Source: Halovivax asiaticus JCM 14624
GTDB lineage: Archaea; Halobacteriota; Halobacteria; Halobacteriales; Natrialbaceae
Direction of reading: 5' to 3'
Assembly: GCF_000337515.1 (NCBI RefSeq)
Contig: NZ_AOIQ01000019.1
Span: forward strand, 1-64,000
DNA length: 64,000 nt
This document shows positions 1 to 8,622 of the stretch, one piece after another; positions within the stretch are counted from its first letter, which is position 1; every line of letters starts with the position of its first letter. A model generated the notes under the pieces. The model had not been told where the DNA came from and made no database searches. It saw only the letters and a program-made list of their open reading frames with translations. Position numbers and translations under genes: made by a program.

Positions 1-119
1 CCGCCGGCGTCGATTCGACGCTGGCGCTCGCAGAGAGTGACGCCGAGGAACTGGCCGCGGAGACCGACATCGCCGCCTCGCGCATCGAGGAGTGGATCGA
101 TCGAGCGAACGATCGCTAA
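1..119 (+). CDS. C-terminal end of a helix-hairpin-helix-like protein (partial)
   Basis: An open frame (codons from base 3) enters from the left edge and stops at TAA 117-119, so only the last 38 residues are visible. They read as two short helices with small and acidic residues and end in [10 protein letters not shown]. The pattern [19 protein letters not shown] resembles the helix-hairpin-helix modules that haloarchaeal proteins often carry at the C-terminus for DNA or nucleotide contacts. The rest of the protein lies outside the window, so its function cannot be judged. A T-run at about 175-182 downstream could serve as its terminator. Confidence 0.6.
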   Translation, partial: AGVDSTLALAESDAEELAAETDIAASRIEEWIDRANDR

Positions 120-339
120 CCTGTCCGATCGAGACATCCCTGTTCGATCGAGGCCCATTCCCCGCACGCTCTCGCCACTTTTTCTCCGCTCCAACCACTG
201 GAGTCGAATCGTTCACCCAGCTGACCACGTCACCTGCCGATATTGTGGAGGGGGCTGGGGTGATTCGGCGCCACTGTCGTATCCGTCCACGCCAACCGCT
301 ACCGTAAGAGGATTGACCCTCGTCTGTGTCTGTCGGCGT

Positions 340-1923
340 ATGACCGAGCCGCGCGTTGTGACGACCCTCGACGATGTCCGGGCGGCCGCCGAGCGTGCCC
401 CGCCAGGGTCGCGAATTCCCGTCGAGGTGCGGCTCACCGTCGACGATCCGTTCGACGCCTATCGCCGGGCCCGTCGGGGGCCCGGCGGTGCCTTTCTCGA
501 GACGACCGGCGGACAGCCCGGCTGGGGCTACTTCGGCGTCGATCCCGTCGAGCGCCTGACCGTCTCCGAACGGGCCGAGTCGATCGAGTCGGCGGCGCCG
601 TCGCCGACGCTCGCCGCCCTCGAGGGGATGCTCGCGGGCCAGTCGCTCGCACGTCCGCCCTCCGAGACCGACCCGCGCGTTCCGTATCCGTGCGGGGCGA
701 TCGGCTGGCTCTCCTACGACGTCGCTCGCGAACTCGAGACGGTGCCCGAATCGGCGGTCGACGATCGCGGTCTCCCCCGTCTCGAACTCGCCGTCTTCGA
801 CCGCCTCGCCGCGTGGGAGGGCCCCGTCGACGGCCCGACGATGTTGCGGATTTCGGCCTGTCCCCGCCTCGACCGCGAAGGTGGTGACGGCGTCGAAGCG
901 GCCGTTTCCCCGGCGTCGCTCTTCGAACGCGGCCGCGACCGAGCGCTCGAACTCGCGACCGCGATACTCGAGGGTGAGCCGTCGACCGGACCACCACCGG
1001 TGGACGTGACCGACGCGACGTTCGAGAGCGAGTGTGGCCGCGCGTCGTTCGCCGATCGTGTCCGGGGGGTCAAACAGGCCATTCGGGCGGGAGAGACGTT
1101 TCAGACGAACATCTCTCAGCGACTGGCGGCACCCGCCGCCGTTCACCCCGTCGCCGCCTACGATGCGGTTCGCCGGGTGAATCCGGCGCCGTACTCCGGC
1201 TTGCTGGAGTACCGGTCGGCCGACCTCGTCAGTGCGAGTCCGGAACTCCTGCTCGAACGCGACGGCGAGCTCGTCCGGACCGAGCCGATCGCCGGTACGC
1301 GGCCACGCGGCGAAACCGAAGCCGAAGACGAGGCGCTGGCTGCCGAACTCGGCGACGACGAGAAGGAACGCGCCGAGCACGCCATGCTGGTCGATCTCGA
1401 GCGCAACGATCTCGGCGCGGTCTGTGAATACGGCTCGGTCGAGGTCGCCGAGTACCGCCGGATCGACCGCTACGCCGAAGTAATGCACCTCGTCTCCGAC
1501 GTTCGCGGCCGCCTCCGCGAGGACGCGACGCTCGCCGACGCCATCGCCGCGACGTTCCCCGGTGGGACGATCACCGGTGCGCCGAAACCCCGGACGATGG
1601 CACTCATCGACGAGTTCGAGGCCACACGTCGCGGCCCCTACACCGGGAGCATGGGCATCTTCGGTTTCGACGGCCGGGCGACGTGTAACATCGTCATCCG
1701 GACGCTCGTCCGCCAGGCCGAGACCTACCACCTCCGCGTCGGTGCCGGTATCGTTCACGACTCGGTCCCCGAACACGAGTACGACGAGACGCTCGACAAG
1801 GCCCGCGCGCTCGTAACAGCGCTCGACGACGCCCTGGGGGACCGTGCCGCGCTCGCCGTCGAGACGGGTGCGACCTGTGCCGACATCGACGATGCAGCAT
1901 CCGACGGTGGTGATCGGGCGTGA
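340..1923 (+). CDS. pabB: Aminodeoxychorismate synthase component I (chorismate-binding)
   Basis: This is a 527-residue chorismate-utilising enzyme of the PabB/TrpE family. With the PabA glutaminase it should convert chorismate and glutamine to 4-amino-4-deoxychorismate for p-aminobenzoate and folate/pterin synthesis. The chorismate-binding half is recognisable by PIAGTRPRG (about 316-324), the [17 protein letters not shown] stretch and GGTITGAPK (about 408-416). I start at ATG 340 because upstream codons do not look coding and the N-terminus MTEPRVVTT fits the family. It overlaps pabA by 4 bp (GTGA), which implies translational coupling. The Ala in PIAGT is the TrpE-type residue, where E. 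coli PabB has Lys, while TITGAPK is PabB-like. The pabC gene downstream argues for a role in p-aminobenzoate rather than tryptophan synthesis. Confidence 0.9.
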   Translation: MTEPRVVTTLDDVRAAAERAPPGSRIPVEVRLTVDDPFDAYRRARRGPGGAFLETTGGQPGWGYFGVDPVERLTVSERAESIESAAPSPTLAALEGMLAGQSLARPPSETDPRVPYPCGAIGWLSYDVARELETVPESAVDDRGLPRLELAVFDRLAAWEGPVDGPTMLRISACPRLDREGGDGVEAAVSPASLFERGRDRALELATAILEGEPSTGPPPVDVTDATFESECGRASFADRVRGVKQAIRAGETFQTNISQRLAAPAAVHPVAAYDAVRRVNPAPYSGLLEYRSADLVSASPELLLERDGELVRTEPIAGTRPRGETEAEDEALAAELGDDEKERAEHAMLVDLERNDLGAVCEYGSVEVAEYRRIDRYAEVMHLVSDVRGRLREDATLADAIAATFPGGTITGAPKPRTMALIDEFEATRRGPYTGSMGIFGFDGRATCNIVIRTLVRQAETYHLRVGAGIVHDSVPEHEYDETLDKARALVTALDDALGDRAALAVETGATCADIDDAASDGGDRA

Positions 1924-2654
1924 CCGACGACGATGGCGGTGGGTCGAGCGAGGGGCCGACCATCCTCTTGATCGACAACTACGACTCGTTCGTCTACAAC
2001 CTGGTTCAGTACGTCGGTCGCGTGGCGGGGTCGGTGCTCGTCCGCCGGAACGACGTACTCGACGTCGACGACGTGCGTCGGCTCGACCCGGACGGGATCG
2101 TGATCTCGCCCGGACCCGGAACGCCCGCCGATGCGGGAATTTCGATCCCGCTGTTCGCGGAGACCGGATACCCGATTCTGGGCGTCTGCCTGGGCCACCA
2201 GGCACTGTGTGCGGCCCACGGGGCCGACGTCGGCCAGGCCCCCGACGTCGTCCACGGCAAACCGTCCGTCGTCACGCACGACGGCGAGGGCATCTTCGCG
2301 GGGCTCCCCGAACGGGTGCAGGTCGGCCGCTACCACTCGCTCGCCGTCCCGCGAACCGAGATTCCGGACTCGCTCGTCGAGACCGCCCAGACTGTCGACG
2401 ACCGCGAGGTCGTGATGGCCGTTCGCCACCGACAGCGTCCGCACGTCGGCGTCCAGTTCCACCCCGAGAGTATCTTGACCCGCACGATCGAGGGATCGTC
2501 TAGCGCCCGCCGCGACGAATCGTCGACGGGCGAACCCGGCGACACCGCCACCGAGCCGGAGCGGACGACCGGGATCTCGCTCGCCATCGGCAGGCGACTC
2601 GTCGAGAACTTCTGTGAGCTGGCCGCACGCGAGCGCCGGAGGGCAGACTCGTGA
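1920..2654 (+). CDS. pabA: Aminodeoxychorismate synthase component II (glutamine amidotransferase)
   Basis: This is a class I glutamine amidotransferase of 244 residues that supplies ammonia to PabB. The catalytic triad is visible: Cys90 in GVCLGHQ, and His181 and Glu183 in FHPES. The [10 protein letters not shown] start and the SPGPGTP oxyanion region are also typical. Translation starts at GTG 1920, overlapping the pabB stop by 4 bp, and the end overlaps the pabC start by another 4 bp, so all three are one operon. A Ser/Thr/Glu-rich insert of about 35 residues ([12 protein letters not shown] onward) sits between the HPES motif and the last helix, a low-complexity acidic loop of a kind common in halophiles. 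TrpG is the alternative name, but the neighbours favour PabA. Confidence 0.92.
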   Translation: MTDDDGGGSSEGPTILLIDNYDSFVYNLVQYVGRVAGSVLVRRNDVLDVDDVRRLDPDGIVISPGPGTPADAGISIPLFAETGYPILGVCLGHQALCAAHGADVGQAPDVVHGKPSVVTHDGEGIFAGLPERVQVGRYHSLAVPRTEIPDSLVETAQTVDDREVVMAVRHRQRPHVGVQFHPESILTRTIEGSSSARRDESSTGEPGDTATEPERTTGISLAIGRRLVENFCELAARERRRADS

Positions 2655-3631
2655 CTGATTCCGACGTAGCGAACTCGCTGTTGTACCACGTCGACGGCGA
2701 GCTCGTGCCCGCCGACGAGGCGACGGTCAGCGTCGACGACCGCGGCTTTCGCTACGGCGACGCGGCCTTCGAGACGGTACGGGCCTACGGCGGCTCGATC
2801 TTCGAGTGGGACGCCCACGCCGATCGGTTAGCTCGGACCTGCGAGACGCTCGGGATAGCGCACGGATTCGATCGCGACGGTCTGCGAGCGCGTATCGACG
2901 AGACGCTCGCCGCGAACGAACTAGCCGACGCGTACGTTCGGCTCTCGATCACGCGCGGCGTCCAACCCGGCACGGTGACGCCCCAGCGGCCGGTCGACCC
3001 GACCGTCGTCATCTGGGTGAAACCGCTCCCGCGGGGCGGCGTCGACGGACAGCCGGTCTGGGACGAACCGGCGGCCGTCCGAACCGTCGAGACTCGCCGG
3101 ATTCCCGACGACGCCCTCCCCTCGGCGGCGAAGACCCACAACTACGCGAACGGGATCCTCGCTCGGCTGGAACTGCGCGGCACCGACGCCGACGAGGCGC
3201 TCATGCTCGATGGCCGGGGGCGCGTGACCGAGGGCGCGACGAGCAACGTCTTTCTCGTCGCCGACGGCGAACTCGTGACGCCGTCGACCGACGGTCCCGT
3301 CCTCCCGGGGATCACCCGCCGCGTCGTGCTCGACCTGGCTGCCGAGCTGGAGATCCCGACGGCCACTCGCACGGTCGACCCGCAAGCCGTCGCGACGGCC
3401 GACGAGGTGTTTCTGACGAACTCGACGTGGGAGCTCAGGCCCGTGTGTCGGTTCGACGGGGGAGGGGTCGGTCAGGAGCGAGGGGGCCGTAACGAGCGAT
3501 CGGCGCTCGACGATGCGGCTGGGTCGCCGCCCGCTGGCTGGACCGACGCAGTCGAGGAACCCGGGCGCTGGCCGCTGACCGCGCGACTGCAGCGGGCGTT
3601 CGACGAGCACGTCGACGAGCGTTGTTACTGA
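2651..3631 (+). CDS. pabC: Aminotransferase class IV, probable aminodeoxychorismate lyase
   Basis: This is a fold-type IV PLP enzyme of 326 residues. The PLP-binding lysine is Lys161 in AAKTHNYANG, and the conserved glutamate is Glu194 in EGATSNVFLV. The N-terminal VDDRGFRYGDAAFETVRAYGG is typical of PabC and D-amino-acid/branched-chain aminotransferases. As the third gene of the pabB-pabA-pabC operon, with 4-bp overlaps, it most likely splits pyruvate from aminodeoxychorismate to give p-aminobenzoate. The start is GTG 2651. A polar loop near residues 275-300 (GGGVGQERGGRNERS) is probably a halophilic insertion. Branched-chain aminotransferase activity cannot be excluded from sequence alone. 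Confidence 0.88.
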   Translation: MTDSDVANSLLYHVDGELVPADEATVSVDDRGFRYGDAAFETVRAYGGSIFEWDAHADRLARTCETLGIAHGFDRDGLRARIDETLAANELADAYVRLSITRGVQPGTVTPQRPVDPTVVIWVKPLPRGGVDGQPVWDEPAAVRTVETRRIPDDALPSAAKTHNYANGILARLELRGTDADEALMLDGRGRVTEGATSNVFLVADGELVTPSTDGPVLPGITRRVVLDLAAELEIPTATRTVDPQAVATADEVFLTNSTWELRPVCRFDGGGVGQERGGRNERSALDDAAGSPPAGWTDAVEEPGRWPLTARLQRAFDEHVDERCY

Positions 3632-3674
3632 GTGAGCGACTGCGGTTGGCGTGCGTTCGTTCGGGAGGAGTGCG

Positions 3675-4049
3675 TTAGTTCGTGGAGGATTCGACCGCGT
3701 CGGTAGCGAATCTGGGGTGGACGAGATCGCGTTCCTGATCGTACGCGAGGAGGTTGGCGTCGACGAGTCGCGGGAGGTGGTCGTGGTAGATCGAGATGTA
3801 GGTTTCGGTGACGGTCTCGGGTTGAATCTCGGGGAGTGGGCGGCCACACTCTCGAACGGCGACCTCGTCGGCGACGTCGGGGAGCGTCATCGTCTCGCCC
3901 TGCTCGCCGACGACCCGGAGGACGTGTCGCCGCCGTTCGTTCGTGAGGATGTCGAGCGCGTTCGTCAGCGGGGCTGCCGGCGCGTCCGCTGGGAGAGCGT
4001 CGAGGACGGAGAGCGTCAGGTCGGCCGTGTCGGGTGCAGAGGTCGTCAT
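3675..4049 (-). CDS. DUF7344-type winged-helix protein
   Basis: This is a 124-residue protein with the haloarchaeal DUF7344 signature: a helix containing LTNERRRHVLRVV, an acidic middle, and a second part with YISIYHDHLPRLVDANLLAYD. These proteins are predicted winged-helix DNA-binding regulators, and their targets are generally unknown. I chose the ATG at 4049 (MTTSAPDTADL); in-frame ATGs at about 4094 and 4175 would add a low-complexity extension. The gene converges on pabC and lies next to another small HTH gene. Two more members of the family are in this window (9415 and 43843). Confidence 0.75.
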   Translation of the reverse strand: MTTSAPDTADLTLSVLDALPADAPAAPLTNALDILTNERRRHVLRVVGEQGETMTLPDVADEVAVRECGRPLPEIQPETVTETYISIYHDHLPRLVDANLLAYDQERDLVHPRFATDAVESSTN

Positions 4050-4187
4050 GGATCGTCGGACCCCGACAGCGTCGTCACTCGGCGTCGAATCCATCGAAAG
4101 CCGCCGGTGTCGGGGGTTCGTCAGTGTGGACTCCGCGGACACTGAAAGGCGTATCGGATACGAATCCGTCGTCACCCCGCTGATCGG

Positions 4188-4478
4188 TCACTCGATGGTG
4201 ACAGTCGGCTCCCGGATCCCCTCGTGTTTGCACGAGGGACAGCGAGACGGGCGATTGAGGAGGTCGTCGAAACCGTCGAAGCCGCACTCGCGACACTCGG
4301 GTGGGGCGACGAGCAACGCCTCGTCGTCGTGTTCGAGACTGTGCGCGAGGTGTTCGACGTGTGTGAGAACGGTCGACGGTGAGAGGGAGAACTCGCGACC
4401 GAGTTCCGCGGGCGTGCCGGGTTCGTCGCGCAGTCGATCGGCCAGTCGGCGACGCGTCGTCGCAGTGGTCTCGACCAT
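4188..4478 (-). CDS. HTH/zinc-ribbon transcriptional regulator
   Basis: This 96-residue protein combines an N-terminal helix-turn-helix (RRRLADRLRDEPGTPAELG, then LSPSTVLTHVEHL) with a C-terminal zinc ribbon whose cysteines are in ECRECGFDGF and SRCPSCKHEG. The arrangement matches the archaeal family of small regulators with an HTH fused to a rubredoxin-like knuckle. The start at 4478 is preferred because a GGATAAGC TATA-like box lies about 27 bp upstream on the minus strand, giving a nearly leaderless transcript; an upstream ATG at 4541 would place that box inside the coding region. Target genes are unknown. Confidence 0.75.
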   Translation of the reverse strand: MVETTATTRRRLADRLRDEPGTPAELGREFSLSPSTVLTHVEHLAHSLEHDDEALLVAPPECRECGFDGFDDLLNRPSRCPSCKHEGIREPTVTIE

Positions 4479-4575
4479 ACGAACCCAGTTGACGTGAACG
4501 GGCTTATCCGTTTCTCCGGTAACGGGCACCACTGATTCCATCGCGACCAGGTAGCTGCCGGCGTCGGTCGGCCGA

Positions 4576-5253
4576 TCAACTGTCGCTGGTCTGGATTCTG
4601 GGTGCGAGTATGCCGACGAAACTATCGACGTCTCGGGTCTGGTACCAGACGCTCCCCGGGCCGGTAAAGTCGAAGACGAGCCCTTCCCCGCTCAGCAGCG
4701 TCGATTTCAGCCCGCCGACGCGCCGCGTCTCGAACTCGACGCTGTCGTCCCAGGCGATCAGGTGCTCGTTGTCCAGCGTGTAGGACTCGCCAGGGTCCAG
4801 ATCGAGGCGTTCGAGCCCGCCATAGGCATCGATGTAGGCGGTGCCGGTTCCCTTGAGAGCCAGCGGGGTGAGACTCGCTCCGCCGAGCATCGACTTGAGC
4901 CCGCCGAATTCCGAGTCGATGTCGATATCTGGTGACGACGCCAGAAACGCGCCGTCAGTAGTGTACAGCGTCTCGTCCTGCAATTCGTGTTCCTTGACGT
5001 CGCCCGGTGTTGGCGGTGCTAGACGCACCTCGCCGGGACCACCTTCCGCAGTGAACTCGTTGACGACCAGTGACTCCCCGCCGAGCATCGATTTGGCGGA
5101 GCTGAGCAACCCATCGCGGCTGCTGGTCGTCGAAATCTCGACGTTCGGGGAGTGCCCGACCATCGCGCCGGGTTCAGCGAGGATCGTTTCGCCAGCTGCG
5201 AGTTCGACGACGAGGTGGGTGAACGACGGTTGGTGGGTGAATGTCGTTTCCAT
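4576..5253 (-). CDS. AIM24 / TIGR00266-family protein
   Basis: This 225-residue protein is made of beta-rich repeats of the AIM24/TIGR00266 type. It begins with a VVELAAGETILAEPGAMVGHS-like region and carries two internal copies of a Gly-rich motif (KSMLGGESL near 55 and KSMLGGASL near 120) plus KSTLLSGEGLVFDF near 185. The family occurs in bacteria, archaea and mitochondria, and its biochemical role is unknown. It is encoded alone on the minus strand behind the small HTH/zinc-ribbon gene, with 97 bp between them. No signal peptide or membrane segment is visible, so it should be cytoplasmic. Confidence 0.85.
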   Translation of the reverse strand: METTFTHQPSFTHLVVELAAGETILAEPGAMVGHSPNVEISTTSSRDGLLSSAKSMLGGESLVVNEFTAEGGPGEVRLAPPTPGDVKEHELQDETLYTTDGAFLASSPDIDIDSEFGGLKSMLGGASLTPLALKGTGTAYIDAYGGLERLDLDPGESYTLDNEHLIAWDDSVEFETRRVGGLKSTLLSGEGLVFDFTGPGSVWYQTRDVDSFVGILAPRIQTSDS

Positions 5254-5573
5254 AGAGACGTATTGTTCCTCCAGCAGGTGGATTACGCGTATCGGCCTAT
5301 CAATCTATTCGTTATGTTGACAACCCTCCATTTCGGGCTGTCCCCGTTGCGTCGCTCAATCGGCGCCGTCGCCCGCGACTCTGCGGCGGGTCACCGCGGC
5401 GACCGGGTGTCGTCGGATGACCGACCCACTCGATGGTGTCTCCCGTCGGGTTTTGGAGCCGGTTATTGCCAACTCGCCGAGGGCGGGTGTGCCACCGACG
5501 GCGGCGCCGAAATAGAATCAGTTACTAACACTTTTATGTAGTGGTATTTGGACAAATTGAAACGATACATCGC
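5254..5573. other. Intergenic region between divergent genes
   Basis: About 320 bp separate the AIM24-like gene (minus) from a small membrane protein gene (plus). It must hold both promoters. A plus-strand TATA-like stretch (CTTTTATGTAG, about 5531-5541) lies roughly 35 bp before the ATG at 5574. No RNA gene or convincing coding frame was seen. Confidence 0.5.
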
Positions 5574-5750
5574 ATGTCCACACAAGCGATTCGCCGGACG
5601 ATCCGCCGTTGCACCGCCGTTCTCGCGCTGGTGTACGTTACCGGGCTCGAAACGCCAGAGGAGACGGCAACGGTGACCACTCTGGCCGCGGGCGGATACC
5701 TCCTGCTAAGCCTCGTATACCAACTCGAACCCGACAACCTGTCGGAGTAA
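5574..5750 (+). CDS. Small membrane protein, unknown function
   Basis: This encodes 58 residues: a basic amphipathic N-terminus (STQAIRRTIRRCT) followed by a hydrophobic stretch (AVLALVYVTGL, then TLAAGGYLLLSLVYQLE) that could form one or two membrane helices. I start at ATG 5574; another in-frame start at GTG 5541 would add 11 residues. A TATA-like box at about 5531-5541 fits the shorter form. No homologue is recognised and no partner gene is obvious. Confidence 0.55.
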   Translation: MSTQAIRRTIRRCTAVLALVYVTGLETPEETATVTTLAAGGYLLLSLVYQLEPDNLSE

Positions 5751-5778
5751 GGCGAAAGGCGATGGGTCGCCCGCGACC

Positions 5779-7020
5779 TCAGACTGGCTCCAGCGCGTAC
5801 ACTTGCGGTCCATCCTCGCTGCTCAGCCCGCCAGCACACGCGAAGACGGCCCCGTCGGCGACGGCGATTCCCACCCCGGGAACGCCGTCGACATCGAACC
5901 GCCACCGTTCGTTCCCCGGGCGAAGCGGCCCTCGATTTCCCCCGCCGCGGAGCGGATAGGCCGCGACGAAGCCCGTCCCGTCGTCGCCTGCCGTGGCACC
6001 ACCGACGTAGATCGTGTCGCCGGCGACGGCGGGCGCGGCGGTGAACGACGCCTCTCGATCCCACCCGACGTCGCCGGTGCTGGGATCGAACGTCCGGATG
6101 CTGTTCGTGTCGAATCCGACGACGTCATCGGAGGCGACTGCGAGTCCGCCGACAGCGCTACGGTCGGTCTCCCAGCGGCTCGACCCGGCGCTATTGTCGT
6201 CTGCGAGCCGATAGACACTGCCGCTCCACGTCGACACGTAGATCTCGTTGTCCGCGGCGGTGAGCGCCGTGACCGCCCCGTCGACCCGCCGACGCCAGTT
6301 CCCCGTGATCTCCGCACCGTTGCGGTAGAACGAATACACCTCTCCACCCGACGTCCCGACCAGAACCGTCGTGTCACTGTAGACGATTTCCGTCACGGAG
6401 CCGAACACCTCGGTCCGAGCCGTAATCTCCCCGTTCGCTGGATCGATCTGGTAGATACGTCCGGTGTCGTCGCCCGCATAGAGTCGTTCGTTGGACAGGG
6501 CGAACGTGGGCGCAGCGTCGACGAAGCCAGTGGTCGGGGCGTGCCACTGCCGGTCTCCGGATTCGACGTCCACGGCGATCAGTCCGCGCGGCTCGTTGAA
6601 CCCGAAGTACGCCATTCCGTCGTGGACGACCGGCGCAGTCATCGTCACCGGCCCATCGCCAGTGCGATCGTACCGCCACTGCTCGTCGCCACTTTCGACG
6701 TCGGTCGCCACCAGTCCCGAGGCGGTTGCCACGAGCACCTTCCCCGCCGCCACTACGGGGCGACGAGGCAGGGATGCATCGATTCGGACCGACCAGCGTT
6801 CGGTCACGTCGTCGCGCGGCGCCGCGGCGTCGGGGTTGCACGCTGAGAATCCACGATCGTAGGCGGGCATCGGCCACCCGGTATCGGCGTCGGTGCCGGG
6901 CGAATACACTGATTCGTCGGTCTCGGACGGATGATCAGATTCGGCAGCCTCGTTACAGCCTGCGAGGATGACGGTGCCGGTCGTCCCCAGTGTCGTCAAG
7001 AGCCGTCGACGGGAGGGCAT
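5779..7020 (-). CDS. PQQ-binding-like beta-propeller lipoprotein
   Basis: This 413-residue protein starts with a twin-arginine lipoprotein signal, SRRRLLTTLGTTG followed by ILAGC with the lipidated Cys at 22, so it should be folded in the cytoplasm, exported by Tat and anchored outside. The mature part has repeated blades containing W-x-x-x-D and G-x-x-Y-x-x-x-G patterns (VESGDEQWRYD, VESGDRQWHA, DDTGRIYQIDPANGEI, STGDVGWDRE), as in PQQ-enzyme-like eight-bladed propellers. No catalytic domain is seen, so a binding or scaffold role is more likely than dehydrogenase activity. The ATG at 7020 is chosen because it places the RR motif at the N-terminus; TATA-like sequences lie at about 7030-7050. 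Confidence 0.85.
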   Translation of the reverse strand: MPSRRRLLTTLGTTGTVILAGCNEAAESDHPSETDESVYSPGTDADTGWPMPAYDRGFSACNPDAAAPRDDVTERWSVRIDASLPRRPVVAAGKVLVATASGLVATDVESGDEQWRYDRTGDGPVTMTAPVVHDGMAYFGFNEPRGLIAVDVESGDRQWHAPTTGFVDAAPTFALSNERLYAGDDTGRIYQIDPANGEITARTEVFGSVTEIVYSDTTVLVGTSGGEVYSFYRNGAEITGNWRRRVDGAVTALTAADNEIYVSTWSGSVYRLADDNSAGSSRWETDRSAVGGLAVASDDVVGFDTNSIRTFDPSTGDVGWDREASFTAAPAVAGDTIYVGGATAGDDGTGFVAAYPLRGGGNRGPLRPGNERWRFDVDGVPGVGIAVADGAVFACAGGLSSEDGPQVYALEPV

Positions 7021-7370
7021 CGTCCGAAATTGTAAATAGCGCATAAAATTCCTTTTGTTCGGCTACCTGGCCTGCAGAATCTGCGAGAGACGTGACACCG
7101 TATTTGGTCGCTGTCTGTCCTGCTCGATTCTCCTGTCGCACGCGTGCTCGTCGACACGCCGACACTGTTGGCTCTGAACACGACCAGCGGCCCTGAATTG
7201 GGCTGCACGCCGGCAGGGTGGGCCGTACTCGTGTCCGGTCGGCGGGACGGTCGCCCGAGTGAAGCATCCCTTTCACCACCGGGAGTAACATCGGTATCAC
7301 CTCCCGACATCGGTGTCCGCGAGTACTTTTGGGTGATCTCACACTATCTGTGACCGTCGAACCACGCACC
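7021..7370. other. Intergenic region with divergent promoters
   Basis: About 350 bp lie between the divergent PQQ-propeller and LUD genes. AT-rich TATA-like stretches sit next to the propeller gene (7028-7050) and before the LUD gene (GTACTTTTGGG, about 7322-7332). No convincing coding frame or RNA gene is seen. Confidence 0.5.
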
Positions 7371-8027
7371 ATGTCACAGCAAAAATCCGATTACGTCTCC
7401 CAGACCGATATCGACGAATCGCTCGACGAACTTCCCGCCGCGGACGCCATCGACGAGGCCGTCTCGAATCTCGAGGACCACGGCTTCGAGGTCGTGGTCG
7501 TCGACTCAGCCGACGAGGCGCTCACAGCGGTTCAGTCACAGATTCCCGCCGGGGCGTCCGTGATGAACGGCCACTCGACGACGCTCGAAGAGATCGGGTT
7601 CGTCGAGTATCTGAGTGAGGGTGACCACGAGTGGGAGAGCATCCCGGACCAGGTCTGGAGCATCGACGACGACGAGGAGCGCCAGGCGGCCCGGCGCGAG
7701 TCTCAGACGGCCGACTACTTCCTCGGCAGCGTCAACGCCATCGCCCGGACCGGCGAACTCGTCGCGGCAGATCGATCGGGGAGCCGTATCGGCGCGTACC
7801 CCTTCGCCGCCGGCAGGGTCGTCATCGTCAGCGGCGTGAACAAGATCGTGCCGACGCTCTCTGACGCGCTCGACCGGCTCGAATCCGTCGCCTACCCGCT
7901 GGAGAACGAACGAGCCAACGAAGCCTACGGCGTCGACTCGGCCATCGCCAAGCAGCTCATCTTCCGCCAGGAATTAGAGGAGGGCCGAACCACCGTCGTC
8001 CTCGTCCGCGATCAGTTCGGCTACTGA
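7371..8027 (+). CDS. LUD domain protein (lactate-utilisation LutC-like)
   Basis: This is a 218-residue protein of the LUD (formerly DUF162) family. Typical features are the GASVMNGHSTTLEEIGF segment near 65-80, a central DYFLGSVNAIARTGELVAADRSG, and VVIVSGVNKIVPTLSDAL near 160. LutC-type proteins work with LutA and LutB iron-sulfur proteins in lactate oxidation in bacteria, but here no lutAB genes are adjacent and the exact role is open. The ATG at 7371 is chosen because MSQQKSDYVSQTDIDESL gives a normal soluble N-terminus. It is monocistronic. Confidence 0.85.
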   Translation: MSQQKSDYVSQTDIDESLDELPAADAIDEAVSNLEDHGFEVVVVDSADEALTAVQSQIPAGASVMNGHSTTLEEIGFVEYLSEGDHEWESIPDQVWSIDDDEERQAARRESQTADYFLGSVNAIARTGELVAADRSGSRIGAYPFAAGRVVIVSGVNKIVPTLSDALDRLESVAYPLENERANEAYGVDSAIAKQLIFRQELEEGRTTVVLVRDQFGY

Positions 8028-8207
8028 GAGTCGGTTCCGCTCGCCTGGACGCTATTGGCGAGCCAGTATTCTGTCGGCCGGCCAGTTTTCTCCGTCAGGT
8101 CGTACGCAGTATCAGAGCCGCATTCGTCGTAACGGTGCAGTCACACCGCTCGTGGGCGGATAGATGGTCGCTGTGGACGGGGAGACAGTGCCACGAGCGC
8201 GGGCGAT

Positions 8208-8402
8208 TCACTCGTCGTCGAACTCCTTCGCCAGTTCGACGATCTCGATCTCCCAGTTGTGGGTCGAACCGCAGGTTTCGAACTCCCACGCACCGCGCAC
8301 GTCGACGTTCGCTTCGATCGCCGTTTCGACGGCTGCGGCGAGAACGGTCTCGAACTCTCCGGGGCTCGTAATCGAGACGTCCGTGAGTGGATTTCGTGTC
8401 AT
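8208..8402 (-). CDS. Small conserved-looking acidic protein, unknown function
   Basis: This 64-residue acidic protein (MTRNPLTDVSITSPGEFE...EFDDE) has an alternating alpha/beta pattern and a single cysteine in the middle (FETCGSTHNWEIEIVEL). Codon use matches its neighbours, with C or G at most third positions, which supports it being real. The ATG at 8402 is preferred; an in-frame start at 8498 would add an unlikely basic leader. I do not recognise a family with known function. Confidence 0.6.
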   Translation of the reverse strand: MTRNPLTDVSITSPGEFETVLAAAVETAIEANVDVRGAWEFETCGSTHNWEIEIVELAKEFDDE

Positions 8403-8566
8403 GGATGCGGGCCGTCTGACCACGACTCGAAGAGTGACGCTAGTCACGACCTCGTCGCCTTCGACGAGGCCGATCTCCGCGCAGGGCGTTCGGTCCAATT
8501 TGTTTCAGGTGTGCCGCCCGTAAAGGGCTGGTCCTTCCCATGGCACACCATGCTATTTCTTGGAGG

Positions 8567-8578
8567 TTGGTATACCAA
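8567..8578. promoter_or_regulatory. 12-bp perfect palindrome upstream of bat-type HTH gene
   Basis: TTGGTATACCAA is a perfect palindrome about 45 bp before ATG 8623. It sits just upstream of a TATA-like TTTTTACAC (8588-8596), the usual place for an operator or activator site. A second inverted repeat, CATGG-4-CCATG, lies at 8539-8552. Autoregulation by the HTH protein is an inference. Confidence 0.5.
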
Positions 8579-8622
8579 GCAGGTCATTTTTACACGGATC
8601 GGACCCAGACACAACGAAGGGA

